From positions 310,001 to 374,000 of the forward strand of contig NZ_JNFA01000019.1 of assembly GCF_000766865.1 (NCBI RefSeq): a DNA stretch of 64,000 bases, written 5' to 3'. The notes beneath the pieces are model-generated. The model had not been told where the DNA came from. It saw only the letters and a program-made list of their open reading frames with translations, and searched no databases. A program made the position numbers and the translations under genes. The stretch's first letter is position 1; each line of letters begins with the position of its first letter. Positions 43,779 through 54,448 of this stretch are shown piece by piece. The DNA comes from Listeria booriae (GTDB lineage Bacteria; Bacillota; Bacilli; Lactobacillales; Listeriaceae).

Positions 43779-46700
43779 TTATTCTTGTGGTTTTCTGCGG
43801 AACAGTCTCAGTAAGAAGCCACCAGCAAGAAGTAGTAAACCGCCACCAAACCATTGAGCGGCTGTGGAATCCTCATCACCAGTCGAAGGTAATGCCGAAT
43901 CCGAGGTCGAACCAGTCATTGTTGTAGCTGACGTAGAACCAGTTCCACCCGTACTAAGCGGCACAACTACCGAACCTGTGGAAGTAGTACCACCACCAGT
44001 TCCCGTTGTTCCAGTACCCGAGCCAGTTCCTCCAGTACTTGTATTAATCGGCGTTACAGGATCATTGTCACTATCAGAATCAGCGTCAGCATCCGCGTCG
44101 GCATCAGCATCGGCGTCGGCATCCGAGTCTGAATCCGCATCTGAATCCGCATCTGAATCTGCATCTGCATCGGCGTCAGCGTCGGCGTCAGTTTCATCGA
44201 CAGCTGGGAGCACAGTAGTAGAAGCAACAGCCCCGACCTTCGTTTGATCACCACGTTGCGCAACTAGGTATGCAGTAATGATATCTCCAGCAACCAATGT
44301 GTGTCCAGTAATATTAGTAGAGTAAGTGCCATCAGGATTTATAACAATATTTCCAAGAATAGTACCATCAGGCAATTGCAAAATCAGTTTTAACGTAGTT
44401 CCCGCTGGCAAAGTCTTCGCAATCGCTTGTACACGTTGGACCAAAGCACTAACCGAACTAGCACTAGAATATCCAGTCTCACCCCGAATGAAAGTATCAC
44501 CCGCATGTACCGGATTAATCAAAGGTCTGTCAACCGTAAAAGTAGGCCATCCTCCATCACCATCGGAATCTGAGTCAGCGTCAGCATCCGCATCAGCGTC
44601 GGCATCCGCATCAGCATCGGCGTCAGCATCAGCGTCGGCATCAGCGTCAGCATCCGCATCAGCGTCGGCATCCGCATCAGCATCCGCGTCAGCATCCGCA
44701 TCGGCGTCGGCGTCGGCATCTGCATCAGCATCAGCATCAGCGTCGGCATCAGCGTCAGCATCCGCATCAGCGTCGGCATCCGCATCAGCGTCAGCATCCG
44801 CATCGGCGTCGGCGTCGGCATCTGCATCAGCATCAGCATCAGCATCAGCATCTGCATCTGCATCCGCATCGGCGTCAGCATCAGCATCGGCGTCAGCGTC
44901 AGCATCGGCATCCGCATCAGCGTCGGCATCTGCGTCGGCATCCGCGTCAGCATCAGCGTCGGCGTCAGCATCCGCATCCGCATCAGCGTCGGCATCTGCA
45001 TCTGCGTCAGCATCGGCATCCGCATCAGCATCGGCATCTGCATCGGCGTCAGCGTCGGCATCCGCATCAGCATCGGCATCGGCATCTGCGTCGGCATCAG
45101 CGTCCGCATCGGCATCAGCATCAGCATCGGCATCCGCATCGGCATCCGCATCGGCATCGGCGTCGGCATCAGCATCCGCATCAGCATCCGCATCCGCATC
45201 TGCGTCCGCATCGGCATCTGCGTCGGCATCCGCATCAGCATCAGCATCGGCGTCGGCATCAGCGTCGGCATCCGCATCAGCATCCGCATCAGCATCCGCA
45301 TCAGCATCGGCGTCCGCATCCGCATCAGCATCGGCGTCGGCATCAGCGTCAGCATCCGCATCTGCGTCAGCATCCGCATCGGCGTCAGCGTCAGCATCAG
45401 CATCAGCATCCGCGTCAGCATCAGCATCAGCGTCGGCATCTGCGTCGGCATCTGCGTCGGCGTCAGCATCAGCATCAGCGTCGGCGTCAGCATCCGCATC
45501 AGCATCAGCATCAGCGTCGGCATCTGCATCGGCGTCAGCATCGGCATCCGCATCAGCATCGGCATCTGCGTCGGCATCAGCGTCCGCATCGGCATCCGCA
45601 TCAGCATCCGCATCTGCATCCGCATCAGCATCGGCATCCGCATCGGCATCAGCATCCGCATCAGCATCAGCGTCGGCATCCGCATCGGCATCTGCATCCG
45701 CATCAGCATCTGCATCAGCATCTGCATCCGCATCGGCATCAGCGTCGGCATCTGCGTCAGCGTCTGCATCAGCGTCTGCATCGGCATCAGCATCAGCGTC
45801 TGCATCAGCGTCTGCATCAGCATCTGCGTCGGCATCTGCGTCAGCATCCGCATCAGCATCGGCATCCGCATCGGCGTCAGCATCCGCATCGGCATCTGCA
45901 TCCGCATCGGCATCCGCATCAGCGTCTGCATCTGCATCGGCGTCAGCGTCTGCATCAGCATCTGCGTCGGCATCTGCGTCGGCATCTGCGTCCGCATCCG
46001 CATCAGCATCGGCATCCGCATCGGCGTCAGCATCCGCATCGGCATCTGCATCCGCATCGGCGTCGGCATCCGCATCAGCGTCCGCATCGGCATCTGCGTC
46101 AGCGTCAGCATCGGCGTCAGCATCCGCATCGGCGTCAGCATCCGCATCGGCGTCGGCATCGGCGTCAGCATCCGCATCTGCGTCGGCATCGGCATCTGCG
46201 TCAGCATCAGCGTCCGCATCCGCATCGGCGTCCGCATCCGCATCGGCGTCCGCATCCGCATCGGCGTCAGCATCCGCATCAGCGTCCGCATCCGCATCGG
46301 CGTCGGCATCCGCGTCGGCATCAGCATCGGCGTCGGCATCAGCATCAGCGTCCGCATCCGCATCAGCATCGGCATCCGCATCGGCGTCAGCATCCGCATC
46401 GGCGTCGGCATCTGCGTCAGCGTCAGCATCTGCGTCAGCATCCGCATCGGCGTCCGCATCCGCATCGGCGTCAGCATCCGCATCGGCGTCGGCATCGGCA
46501 TCAGCGTCGGCATCTGCGTCAGCGTCAGCATCAGCGTCCGCATCGGCATCGGCGTCGGCATCCGCATCGGCGTCGGCATCCGCATCTGCATCTGCATCTG
46601 CATCGGCGTCAGCATCCGCATCGGCGTCAGCATCCGCATCAGCGTCCGCATCCGCATCGGCGTCGGCATCCGCGTCGGCATCCGCATCGGCGTCGGCATC

Positions 46701-47447
46701 TGCATCGGCGTCAGCATCAGCATCAGCGTCGGCATCCGCGTCAGCGTCAGCATCAGCGTCAGCATCGGCATCCGCTTCCGGAGCCTCAATAAACGTCCTA
46801 GCCCCACTATTATTCAACAAATCAACATCAATAAAGTTATCTCCAGCCATAGCATAGAAGTCCAACCGACCATCCCCAACACCAGAAGGCAAGGCAGCTA
46901 CACCTAGAGCAGCTAAATCAATCGTCAAAGTAAACGTTGTTGAGCCAGCGACCGAAACACCTAACCCATGTGTCACATTCGCACCAATTGTTCCAGCCAT
47001 TGGGTCAACAATTAAATTATTCCCCGTTACAGTCCCATTATCACTCAAGCTAGCACCAAGCACACCCAAATACGGAATACTATAATCAATTTTAGTATTT
47101 GCTTTCACATTTGGATTCGACAGTAACGATTTAAGTTCATCTGGTAATTTAAAATAAGGATAGTAATGCTGTAATAATCCGATATTTGCTATTTGCGTAC
47201 CTACTAATTTAATAACAAGTTTCCCGTTCACATAACTAGCATCCAACGTAGAATTACCCAATAAACTAATCGTCGCCGCATCAACTTGTGAATTTCCTAC
47301 AATAAGACCTCTTCCTAAATCATCATAGTGTAACGTAATCGGTGATGACACAATTGTCGCAGCAGTAAAAAGTGTGGCTATCATTTTTGCCTTTTGGTTA
47401 CTTTTACGATTCATTCTGCCCTTATAATCTACTTGCCTTTTCCCCAT
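43779..47447 (-). CDS. LPXTG cell-wall-anchored protein with giant Asp-Ala dipeptide repeat
   Basis: A 1222-aa surface protein. Residues 1-about 57 form a long signal peptide (basic start, hydrophobic [14 protein letters not shown], then VDAA). An N-terminal globular domain (about 58-224) precedes residues 225-957, which are uninterrupted Asp-Ala dipeptides (733 residues), then DSDSDGDGG. An Ig-like domain (about 965-1065) is followed by a second DA/SD stretch, a Gly/Thr linker and the sorting signal LPSTG (1186-1190) with hydrophobic helix and RRK tail. Sortase A should couple it to peptidoglycan. The acidic repeat likely acts as a long stalk, perhaps a calcium or glycan carrier, as in Sdr proteins. 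A related protein occupies this locus in L. monocytogenes (recalled as lmo1799). Confidence 0.93.
44577..46775 (-). repeat. Hexanucleotide GAYGCN repeat array encoding Asp-Ala
   Basis: 2199 bp of degenerate hexamers (Asp codons GAT or GAC, Ala codons GCA, GCC, GCG, GCT mixed). The codon mixing keeps the peptide exact while the DNA varies. Larger duplications are visible: 46261-46320 equals 46621-46680 (offset 360), 45844-45910 equals 45994-46060 (offset 150), and a segment near 44701 recurs near 44803 (offset 102). All offsets are multiples of 6, so the frame is kept. Confidence 0.95.
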
Positions 47448-47526
47448 TATTTTTCCCCCTCATTGCTTCGGTTCCCCGAGCCGCAATTACTAATAACAAA
47501 CGAACTACGATACATCCCTCCAACAT
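47422..47526 (-). CDS. Possible 34-aa upstream ORF overlapping the repeat protein start
   Basis: On the minus strand GGAG lies 7 nt before an ATG at 47526. The 34-codon frame ([20 protein letters not shown], then a basic end) stops at 47422, inside the surface protein gene but in another frame. It could be a leader peptide that tunes expression by coupling, or chance. No homologue is known. Confidence 0.3.
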   Translation of the reverse strand: MLEGCIVVRLLLVIAARGTEAMRGKNNGEKASRL

Positions 47527-48014
47527 TTTTATTCTCCATAAATTCTGTTTTTTGCATCACCTACTTTCATAAACAAAGAAAATACTGCTTAATATACATT
47601 AGGTATCATTTTTACATATGTTAAATAAACATTTTTTTATAAATAAGTTATATGTACACATAATATACACGTCAATAGGCGCATAAAAACACTATACCCA
47701 TTACCTTTATAAATTATACAAAAAAAGTAAAAGTAACTATATTAGAATATTAATCCAAGAAATATCACTAAATTAGCTAAAAATGACCTAAAAAAGATAC
47801 ATTAATAATAAAATAAAATATAACGCACTGAAATACTTGGTTTTAAGCATAATAAAAACAGCTTGTATCAACTACTTTCTTGTTTATTAATTTACAAACC
47901 TATTTTACGTAAAAAGGTAATATATAACTAATTGGGAAAAACTGCACAATAAAAACCGATAAAAAAGCATGGCATATACCACGCAATTTTATCGGTTTTT
48001 ATTTGTATATTTTA
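47448..48014. other. AT-rich intergenic region between ffh and the repeat protein gene
   Basis: About 570 bp, strongly AT-rich, holding the ffh terminator at its right end (47951-48002), the possible short upstream ORF at its left end, and otherwise no gene. Several AT-rich -10-like sequences occur (for example TATATT near 47600 on the minus strand), but none has a convincing -35 box; no sigma-B consensus was found. It must contain the promoter of the surface protein. Confidence 0.6.
47951..48002. terminator. Terminator of the SRP operon
   Basis: AAAACCGATAAAA pairs with TTTTATCGGTTTT, with T runs on the minus strand after ffh; it would also work on the plus strand. Confidence 0.85.
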
Positions 48015-49379
48015 TTAAAATGGTAGTTTGAAGTTACCGAATCCGCCACCACGTTTTTTCTTCCCTTTTCCAGTTCCACCCATTCCAGACATTTGTTTCA
48101 TCATTTTCTTCATTTCGTTAAACTGTTTTAATAAACGGTTCACTTCTTGAATTGGGCGTCCAGAACCACGAGCAATACGCTTGCGGCGGTTGGCGTTGAT
48201 AATATCAGGATGGTCTTTCTCCGCTTTGGTCATCGATTTGATAATCGCTTCGATATGCGTTAACTGCTTCTCATCGACTTGCATGCTGTCTAAGCCCTTC
48301 ATTTTGTTAGCGCCAGGCATCATTTTAAGCAGTTCATCAAGTGGCCCCATTTGGCGAACTTGTTGTAGTTGTTCTAGGAAATCATCCAGCGTCATCGACA
48401 TATCTTTTACTTTTTGTTCTAGCTCGCGTGCTTTGTCTTCATCCACGGTCACTTGTGCTTTCTCGATAAGTGATAACACATCGCCCATCCCAAGAATACG
48501 GGAAGCCATACGATCTGGGTGGAAGCTTTCTAGCGCCTCCATTTTCTCGCCCATACCGACGAACTTAATTGGTTTTTCCGTAACGGAACGGATAGAAAGT
48601 GCGGCACCACCACGTGTGTCGCCGTCTAATTTCGTTAGGACAACACCTGTAATATCGAGTTGGTTATTGAAGCTTTCTGCTACATTGACAGCATCTTGCC
48701 CTGTCATCGAGTCGACAACGAGCAGGATTTCAGATGGATTAGCGATTTCTTTCACAGCAACCAATTCGTCCATTAACTCTGTATCAATATGCAAACGACC
48801 CGCTGTATCAATTAAAACATAATCCAGATGGTCTTCTTTTGCTTTAGCAATCGCTTGTTTGGCAATTTCCACTGGGCTTACTTGATCTCCCAATGAGAAA
48901 ACGGGCATGTCCAGTTGCTTACCTAATGTTTCTAACTGCTTAATCGCGGCAGGACGATAAATATCCGCAGCAACAAGGAGTGGTTTACGATTATATTTCT
49001 TGCGCAGTAAGTTGGCTAGTTTTCCGGTTGTGGTTGTTTTACCAGCACCTTGGAGACCTACCATCATGACAACAGTCGGTGGTTTGTCCGCTACAGCTAT
49101 CTTGCTTTCTTCGCCACCCATTAATGTTGTTAGTTCTTCTTGTACGATTTTAATGACTTGCTGACCTGGTGTAAGGCTCTTCATAACCTCACTACCAACC
49201 GCACGCTCGCTCACCGTTTTAATAAATTGTTTGACTACTTTAAAGTTAACATCGGCTTCTAGCAATGCAAGCCGTACTTCGCGCATCATTTCTTTAACGT
49301 CCGCTTCATTGACTTTCCCTTTACCACGGATTTTATTCATCGTTTCTTGTAAGCGGCCGGCTAATCCTTCAAATGCCAT
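48015..49379 (-). CDS. ffh: Signal recognition particle protein Ffh
   Basis: A 454-aa SRP54 GTPase. N domain (about 1-85), G domain with GLQGAGKTTTTGKLA, DTAGRLHID and TKLDGD, then the methionine-rich M domain (GMGDVLSLIEKAQ, and MKKMMKQMSGMGGTGKGKKK at the end). It binds signal sequences and scRNA, then docks with FtsY at the membrane. It lies 12 nt after ylxM. Confidence 0.98.
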   Translation of the reverse strand: MAFEGLAGRLQETMNKIRGKGKVNEADVKEMMREVRLALLEADVNFKVVKQFIKTVSERAVGSEVMKSLTPGQQVIKIVQEELTTLMGGEESKIAVADKPPTVVMMVGLQGAGKTTTTGKLANLLRKKYNRKPLLVAADIYRPAAIKQLETLGKQLDMPVFSLGDQVSPVEIAKQAIAKAKEDHLDYVLIDTAGRLHIDTELMDELVAVKEIANPSEILLVVDSMTGQDAVNVAESFNNQLDITGVVLTKLDGDTRGGAALSIRSVTEKPIKFVGMGEKMEALESFHPDRMASRILGMGDVLSLIEKAQVTVDEDKARELEQKVKDMSMTLDDFLEQLQQVRQMGPLDELLKMMPGANKMKGLDSMQVDEKQLTHIEAIIKSMTKAEKDHPDIINANRRKRIARGSGRPIQEVNRLLKQFNEMKKMMKQMSGMGGTGKGKKKRGGGFGNFKLPF

Positions 49380-49391
49380 ATGCGTCGCCTC

Positions 49392-49724
49392 CTAATCCAT
49401 ATTTTTAAGTTGTTGAAGTAGTGCTGCTACTCCATCATCTAATTGTTTATGTTGCGTTAAATGCTGTTCGATTTGTTCAATCAATTGTTCGCGTTCTTGG
49501 TATTTCTGCAAAACACCCAGCTTCGTCTCGTAATTCTCTAAGACCGCTTCTGTGCGCTTAATGTTGTCATACACCGCTTGTCTGCTCACTTCGAACTCCT
49601 CAGCAATCTCGCCAAGCGACAAATCCTCCAAATAATAAAGCGAAACATAGGACTTCTGTTTCTCTGTTAAGAGCGATTCATAAATATCAATCAAAAAATT
49701 CATTCGCGTCGTCTTCTCAAACAC
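49392..49724 (-). CDS. ylxM: YlxM/p13-like SRP-associated HTH protein
   Basis: A 110-aa protein with a sigma-70 region 4-like helix-turn-helix ([25 protein letters not shown]). The open frame goes to 49838, but GTG 49724 preceded by AAGGGTG gives the standard YlxM length and start (VFEKTTRMN). YlxM stimulates the SRP GTPase in streptococci. It lies between ftsY and ffh. Confidence 0.9.
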   Translation of the reverse strand: MFEKTTRMNFLIDIYESLLTEKQKSYVSLYYLEDLSLGEIAEEFEVSRQAVYDNIKRTEAVLENYETKLGVLQKYQEREQLIEQIEQHLTQHKQLDDGVAALLQQLKNMD

Positions 49725-49864
49725 CCGCACATCACCCTTTCCTACAAGTTCGCTGTTACCTTCAAGGATACGCATATTAACAAGGCTTGTCAAGCGCTTT
49801 AAGACTGAAAAATCATGTGTAAAAGGAAGGCCAAACACTCCGGCTCAGCCTTCCCATTCGCTAT

Positions 49865-50854
49865 TTATGCTTTCGCCTCATCAATCACATCAGCGAACAG
49901 CCCATAAACATATTCATTCGCGTCAAACGCCTGCAAATCATCCATTTTCTCACCTAGACCGACAAATTTAACCGGAATATGCAACTCATTGCGAATCGCA
50001 ATAACAATACCGCCTTTTGCCGTTCCATCTAGTTTTGTTAAGACAATGCCACTCACATCTGTCGCTTCTTTGAATTGTTTCGCTTGCACAAAAGCATTTT
50101 GCCCTGTTGTCGCGTCTAAAACTAGCAATACTTCATGTGGCGCATTTGGAACTTCGCGGGTAATGACACGTTTTACTTTTTCTAACTCGTTCATCAGGTT
50201 GACTTTATTTTGCAAACGTCCAGCTGTATCGCACAGCAATACGTCGACACCGCGGGCTTTCGCAGCTTGAACCGCGTCAAACATCACTGCAGCAGGATCA
50301 CTGCCTTCTGCTTGTTTAATCACATCCACGCCAACACGCTCGCCCCACACGTCTAATTGGTCGATGGCGCCTGCTCGGAACGTATCACCTGCAGCAAGCA
50401 AGACATTCTTACCTTCTGATTTGAGATGATGTGCGAGTTTACCAATGGTTGTTGTTTTACCAACGCCGTTAACACCAACGAATAGAATAACCGTCAGGCC
50501 TTCTGATTGTATGTTTAGCTCTGGCAGTTCCTCGTCTTCACCTTGATAAATTGCTACCAATTTCTCGACAATCACTTCTTGTACTTCTTTCGGGTCTTGG
50601 ATATTGCGCAATTTCACTTCCTCACGAAGCTGCTCGACAAGTTCCATCACCGTTTCAAAACCAACGTCGGCCTGAATCAGAATCTCTTCTAGCTCTTCAA
50701 AAAACTCTTCGTCGACTTTGCGATAACGCGCCACAAGCTCATTCATTTTCCCTGAAAAATTGTCACGCGTTTTGGATAAGCCGTCTTTGAATTTTTCTGT
50801 CACAGCATCCGTTTGTTGGGTTAACTTATCTTTAATCTTTTTAAAAAATGTCAT
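49865..50854 (-). CDS. ftsY: SRP receptor FtsY
   Basis: A 329-aa GTPase that receives SRP-ribosome complexes at the membrane. A short acidic/basic N-terminus (about 1-40), the N domain and the G domain with [38 protein letters not shown] and [10 protein letters not shown] are present. It begins 10-15 nt after smc. Confidence 0.98.
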   Translation of the reverse strand: MTFFKKIKDKLTQQTDAVTEKFKDGLSKTRDNFSGKMNELVARYRKVDEEFFEELEEILIQADVGFETVMELVEQLREEVKLRNIQDPKEVQEVIVEKLVAIYQGEDEELPELNIQSEGLTVILFVGVNGVGKTTTIGKLAHHLKSEGKNVLLAAGDTFRAGAIDQLDVWGERVGVDVIKQAEGSDPAAVMFDAVQAAKARGVDVLLCDTAGRLQNKVNLMNELEKVKRVITREVPNAPHEVLLVLDATTGQNAFVQAKQFKEATDVSGIVLTKLDGTAKGGIVIAIRNELHIPVKFVGLGEKMDDLQAFDANEYVYGLFADVIDEAKA

Positions 50855-50868
50855 CGGATTTGCACTCC

Positions 50869-53800
50869 TTATTTGATTAGTTCTGCGGTTTCTTCTAAGC
50901 GCACGGAAACGAGCTTGGAGACACCTGATTCCTGCATGGTTACACCGTATAAGACGTCTGCTTCTTCCATCGTGCCTTTACGGTGGGTAATAACGATAAA
51001 TTGAATATTCGTTTCAAACTTTTTCAAATAACGACTAAAGCGCGTCACGTTGGCTTCATCAAGCGCGGCCTCGACTTCATCCAAAATACAAAACGGCATC
51101 GGGCGAACACGAATAATCGCAAATAGTAAAGCAATGGCTGTCAGCGCCCGTTCTCCGCCGGAAAGCAAGCTTAAGTTTTGCAGTTTCTTGCCTGGTGGTT
51201 GTGCTTCAATATCCACACCGGTCGTTAAAACTTCTTCGGGATTATGAAGGATCAGTCGCGCTTGCCCGCCGCCGAATAGTTCTGGGAACACAATCGCGAA
51301 CTCCGTTTGAATCGCCGTGAAAGATTCCTCAAACCGTTTCTTCATTTCCTCGTCCATTTCATCCATGACTTGGAATAAAGTTGACTTCGCTTCTAATAAG
51401 TCCTCTTGTTGGCCGTTTAGGAATTCAAAACGTTCTTTAATCCGCTCGAATTCGTCGATAGCACCAATGTTAACAACACCGAGTTCGTCGATGGAGCGTT
51501 TTAGTAGGCGGACTTTAGAGCGTGCCTGGTCAATATCCATTTCAGCGATGGCACGTTCTTTAGCCGCTTCAAAAGTTAAGACGTAAGCTTCTGATAGGCG
51601 GTCCAAACGATTTCCCACATCTGCGTCTAGACGGCTCATGCTGACTTCTGCCGCTGTTTTTTGCTCCATATAAAAGCTTGCTTGGTTATGTTTTTGTTGC
51701 AAAACTTCTTCTTGAACAGTTAAGCTTTCTTGTAATTCCACACGTTTTTCGCGAAGCTGGTCGCGGTTTGTCGTCGTTGTTTCTTTTTCCTCGCGAGTGT
51801 TGTTGATCGTTGTCGCTAGTTCTTCCGTGCTAGAATGTACCGTTTCGATGTTGGTTTTTAGCATGGAGAGCTTCGATGTGATGGCTTCTTTTTCGACATA
51901 GTATTCGCTAATATCGGCTTCAACGCTTGCCAGTGCTTGTTCTGCGGTTTGCAGTTGTTCGCGACTGACGGCCACGCGTGATTTCAGCGTCGAGTAGCTT
52001 TCTTGATCGCTTGCTCGGTTATGTTCTTGTTCTTTGCTTTGCTCGGTCATTTGCTGAATAAGCGCGTCTTTATCAGTAATTTCAATGGCTAGTGTCGCCA
52101 ATTCTTGTTGCAATTTCGCTTTTCGTTCTGTTAAAAGTTCGACTTCGGAGTTGCCTTCTTCTTTTTCCATATCATAAATTTGCAACTGCTTGTTCGCCGC
52201 TGTTAGACGTTCTTCTGCGCGTTCTTTTTTACCGAGTAATTCGGTTTCTTGCAGGCGTAGTGTTTCACCGACAGAACGTGCTTCTTCTAGCTGTTCGCGT
52301 TTTAGTTGCACTTCTTCTTTTAGTTTCGTAAATTGTTTCTCTGTTTGCTCCACGGTTTGCGTCATTTGGGCAATCGTTTTGCTTAAGTTTTCTAGTTCAT
52401 GCTTTCGTGTCATAATGGACGACTTGCCTTGCGCTGTTGCCCCACCGGTCATCGAACCACCGGCATTCACGACATCGCCTTCCAGCGTCACAACACGGTA
52501 ACGGAAATTGACTAGTTTGGCAAGTGTGTTCGCGCCTTTTAAATCTTTCGCCAAAATCGTCGTACCTAACGCGTTTAAAATAACGTTCTCCACTTGGGCA
52601 TCATACGACAACACATCGCTCGCGAGTGCCACGAAGGCTGGCTGTTGCTCCAATGCGTTTTTAGTCGCCACTGGAATTTGGCGTGGTTGAATCGTCGACA
52701 ATGGCAAAAATGTCGCCCGTCCCGCTCGTGTTTGCTTCAAATAACTAATCGCATCGCGCGCCGCTTGGTCATCGCGTACAATAATGTGCTGCGCATTCGC
52801 ACCGAGCGCTATCTCAAGCGCCTTCTGATAATGTTCCGGAATGTCCACCAGCTCCACAAACGCGCCTAGAATCCCGTTTAGCTTCTTCTTCGCCTTCAGG
52901 ACCTCACGCACACCTTGGAAAAATCCAGCGTAATCATCCGCCAGTTCCGCGAGTGTTTCCTTCCGCGACTTCGCTTGCTGAATCGCTTCATACTGCCGGT
53001 ACATTTCCCGTTCCTGCTTCGTGAAAATCGCCTCATGTTTCGCCAATTCCTGCTGAATCGCCTGGTAATGCGCCACTTGCTCCGCCAACTTCTCCTGCAT
53101 CTGCGTCGCGTGCTCCGTCAGACTCTCCACCGTCGCAATAATCTCATTACGCTCCGAAATATGTTGCTGATTCTCATGATCCAACTTGTCCGAGCGTCCT
53201 TGCATCTGCGCCAACTGCCGTTCCAAATACCCAATATCATTGCGCATCGTCGTCTGCATGTGGCGTAGCTCAATATAATCGCTCTTCATGCTCTCGATTT
53301 TTTCTTCCGAAAGATTATCATACTCGGCTAGTTTCGCCTCGAGCGCTTTCTTCTCCTTCATGAAAACTTCGAGTGCCGTCTCTTTTTCTAGTTTCTCTTG
53401 GAGCAATGTCTGTTTTTGCGTCTCGAGTGTTGTAATTCGCGACTCGATTTGCTGCAAGTTTTCATGTAATGCCTGCTCGTTCTCATTGCTGTGTTTCTTG
53501 CGTTCTAGCGCCACATTCCTTTGCCCTTCCAGTTGCTCCAGGCGTTCCGTGACTTCAAGCAAAGCCGCTTGCGTCACTTCCATTTCGTGGTCAATCGTTG
53601 CCAGCGCTTGTTTTTGCGTATAGATTTGCGTTTCTTCTTGCTTAATTTCTGCTTGCAATCCCGCCAAAATTTCTTCATTCTTTGCGAAATCGGCTTTTTG
53701 CAATGCCATTTTTTCTTTTGCGGCTTCAATTTCCGCGACGAGTAGCGATACTTCGAATTTCTCTAGCTCCTCTTGTTGGAACAAATAATCCTTCGCCACA

Positions 53801-54429
53801 CTCGCCTGCATTTCTAACGGCTCTAACTGGCCTTCTAGCTCATACAAAATATCCTGCACGCGGTTCAAGTTCTCCTCGGTTTCGAAAAGCTTGTTTTCCG
53901 CCTGCTTCTTGCGATGTTTATATTTCAACACGCCCGCCGCTTCTTCAAAAATCGACCGCCGTTCTTCAGGTTTACTATTTAGAATCTCATCAATTTTTCC
54001 TTGGCTAATAATCGAAAATGATTCGCGCCCAAGTCCTGAATCCATAAACAAATCCACAATGTCCTTCAGTCGACACGATTGCTTATTAATTAAAAACTCG
54101 CTATCCCCATTTCGAAAAATTCGCCGCGTCACCGACACTTCACTATAATCTAGCGGCAAAAACCGATCTTCGTTCTCAAAAATCAAGGAAACTTCCGCAA
54201 AATTAATCGGCTTTCGCGTATCACTTCCCGCAAAAATAACATCACCCATCCGACCACCGCGCAGGCTCTTAGCTGATTGCTCGCCAAGTACCCAACGAAT
54301 CGCCTCGGTGATATTACTTTTTCCACTTCCATTTGGCCCTACAATCGCAGTAGTGCCCGGCACAAAATCAATTACCATCTTATCTGCAAATGATTTAAAG
54401 CCATTCATTTCTAGCTTCTTTAATAACAT
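50869..54429 (-). CDS. smc: Chromosome segregation protein SMC
   Basis: An 1186-aa ATPase. The Walker A head GPNGSGKSNITEAIRWVLGEQ is N-terminal (about 32-52). Two long coiled coils flank a hinge (about 510-680, GSMTGG). The signature LSGGERALTAIALLFAI and Walker B PFCILDEVEAALDEANV lie near the C-terminus. It condenses DNA with ScpA and ScpB. It is in the rnc-smc-ftsY order shared with Bacillus. Confidence 0.98.
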   Translation of the reverse strand: MLLKKLEMNGFKSFADKMVIDFVPGTTAIVGPNGSGKSNITEAIRWVLGEQSAKSLRGGRMGDVIFAGSDTRKPINFAEVSLIFENEDRFLPLDYSEVSVTRRIFRNGDSEFLINKQSCRLKDIVDLFMDSGLGRESFSIISQGKIDEILNSKPEERRSIFEEAAGVLKYKHRKKQAENKLFETEENLNRVQDILYELEGQLEPLEMQASVAKDYLFQQEELEKFEVSLLVAEIEAAKEKMALQKADFAKNEEILAGLQAEIKQEETQIYTQKQALATIDHEMEVTQAALLEVTERLEQLEGQRNVALERKKHSNENEQALHENLQQIESRITTLETQKQTLLQEKLEKETALEVFMKEKKALEAKLAEYDNLSEEKIESMKSDYIELRHMQTTMRNDIGYLERQLAQMQGRSDKLDHENQQHISERNEIIATVESLTEHATQMQEKLAEQVAHYQAIQQELAKHEAIFTKQEREMYRQYEAIQQAKSRKETLAELADDYAGFFQGVREVLKAKKKLNGILGAFVELVDIPEHYQKALEIALGANAQHIIVRDDQAARDAISYLKQTRAGRATFLPLSTIQPRQIPVATKNALEQQPAFVALASDVLSYDAQVENVILNALGTTILAKDLKGANTLAKLVNFRYRVVTLEGDVVNAGGSMTGGATAQGKSSIMTRKHELENLSKTIAQMTQTVEQTEKQFTKLKEEVQLKREQLEEARSVGETLRLQETELLGKKERAEERLTAANKQLQIYDMEKEEGNSEVELLTERKAKLQQELATLAIEITDKDALIQQMTEQSKEQEHNRASDQESYSTLKSRVAVSREQLQTAEQALASVEADISEYYVEKEAITSKLSMLKTNIETVHSSTEELATTINNTREEKETTTTNRDQLREKRVELQESLTVQEEVLQQKHNQASFYMEQKTAAEVSMSRLDADVGNRLDRLSEAYVLTFEAAKERAIAEMDIDQARSKVRLLKRSIDELGVVNIGAIDEFERIKERFEFLNGQQEDLLEAKSTLFQVMDEMDEEMKKRFEESFTAIQTEFAIVFPELFGGGQARLILHNPEEVLTTGVDIEAQPPGKKLQNLSLLSGGERALTAIALLFAIIRVRPMPFCILDEVEAALDEANVTRFSRYLKKFETNIQFIVITHRKGTMEEADVLYGVTMQESGVSKLVSVRLEETAELIK

Positions 54430-54448
54430 GTCCGGACTCCTTTACCGC

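Noticed and set aside
42055-43854. 599-aa version of the (alpha/alpha)6 protein
   Set aside because: The extra 50 codons run back through the terminator-like region after the surface protein; the proper ribosome binding site is before ATG 43704.
44577-46775. CRISPR-like array
   Set aside because: There are no spacers; the units are degenerate 6-bp codon pairs in an open coding frame.
44519-46807. 762-codon minus-strand frame rich in Met, Leu, Thr and Pro
   Set aside because: A second open frame of the same repeat DNA, with unnatural composition and no start signals; the LPXTG frame explains the region.
44326-46857. 843-codon plus-strand frame of Ser-Ala repeats
   Set aside because: It is the reverse complement of the Asp-Ala hexamer repeat, which contains no stop codons in this frame. 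No ribosome binding site or promoter supports it.
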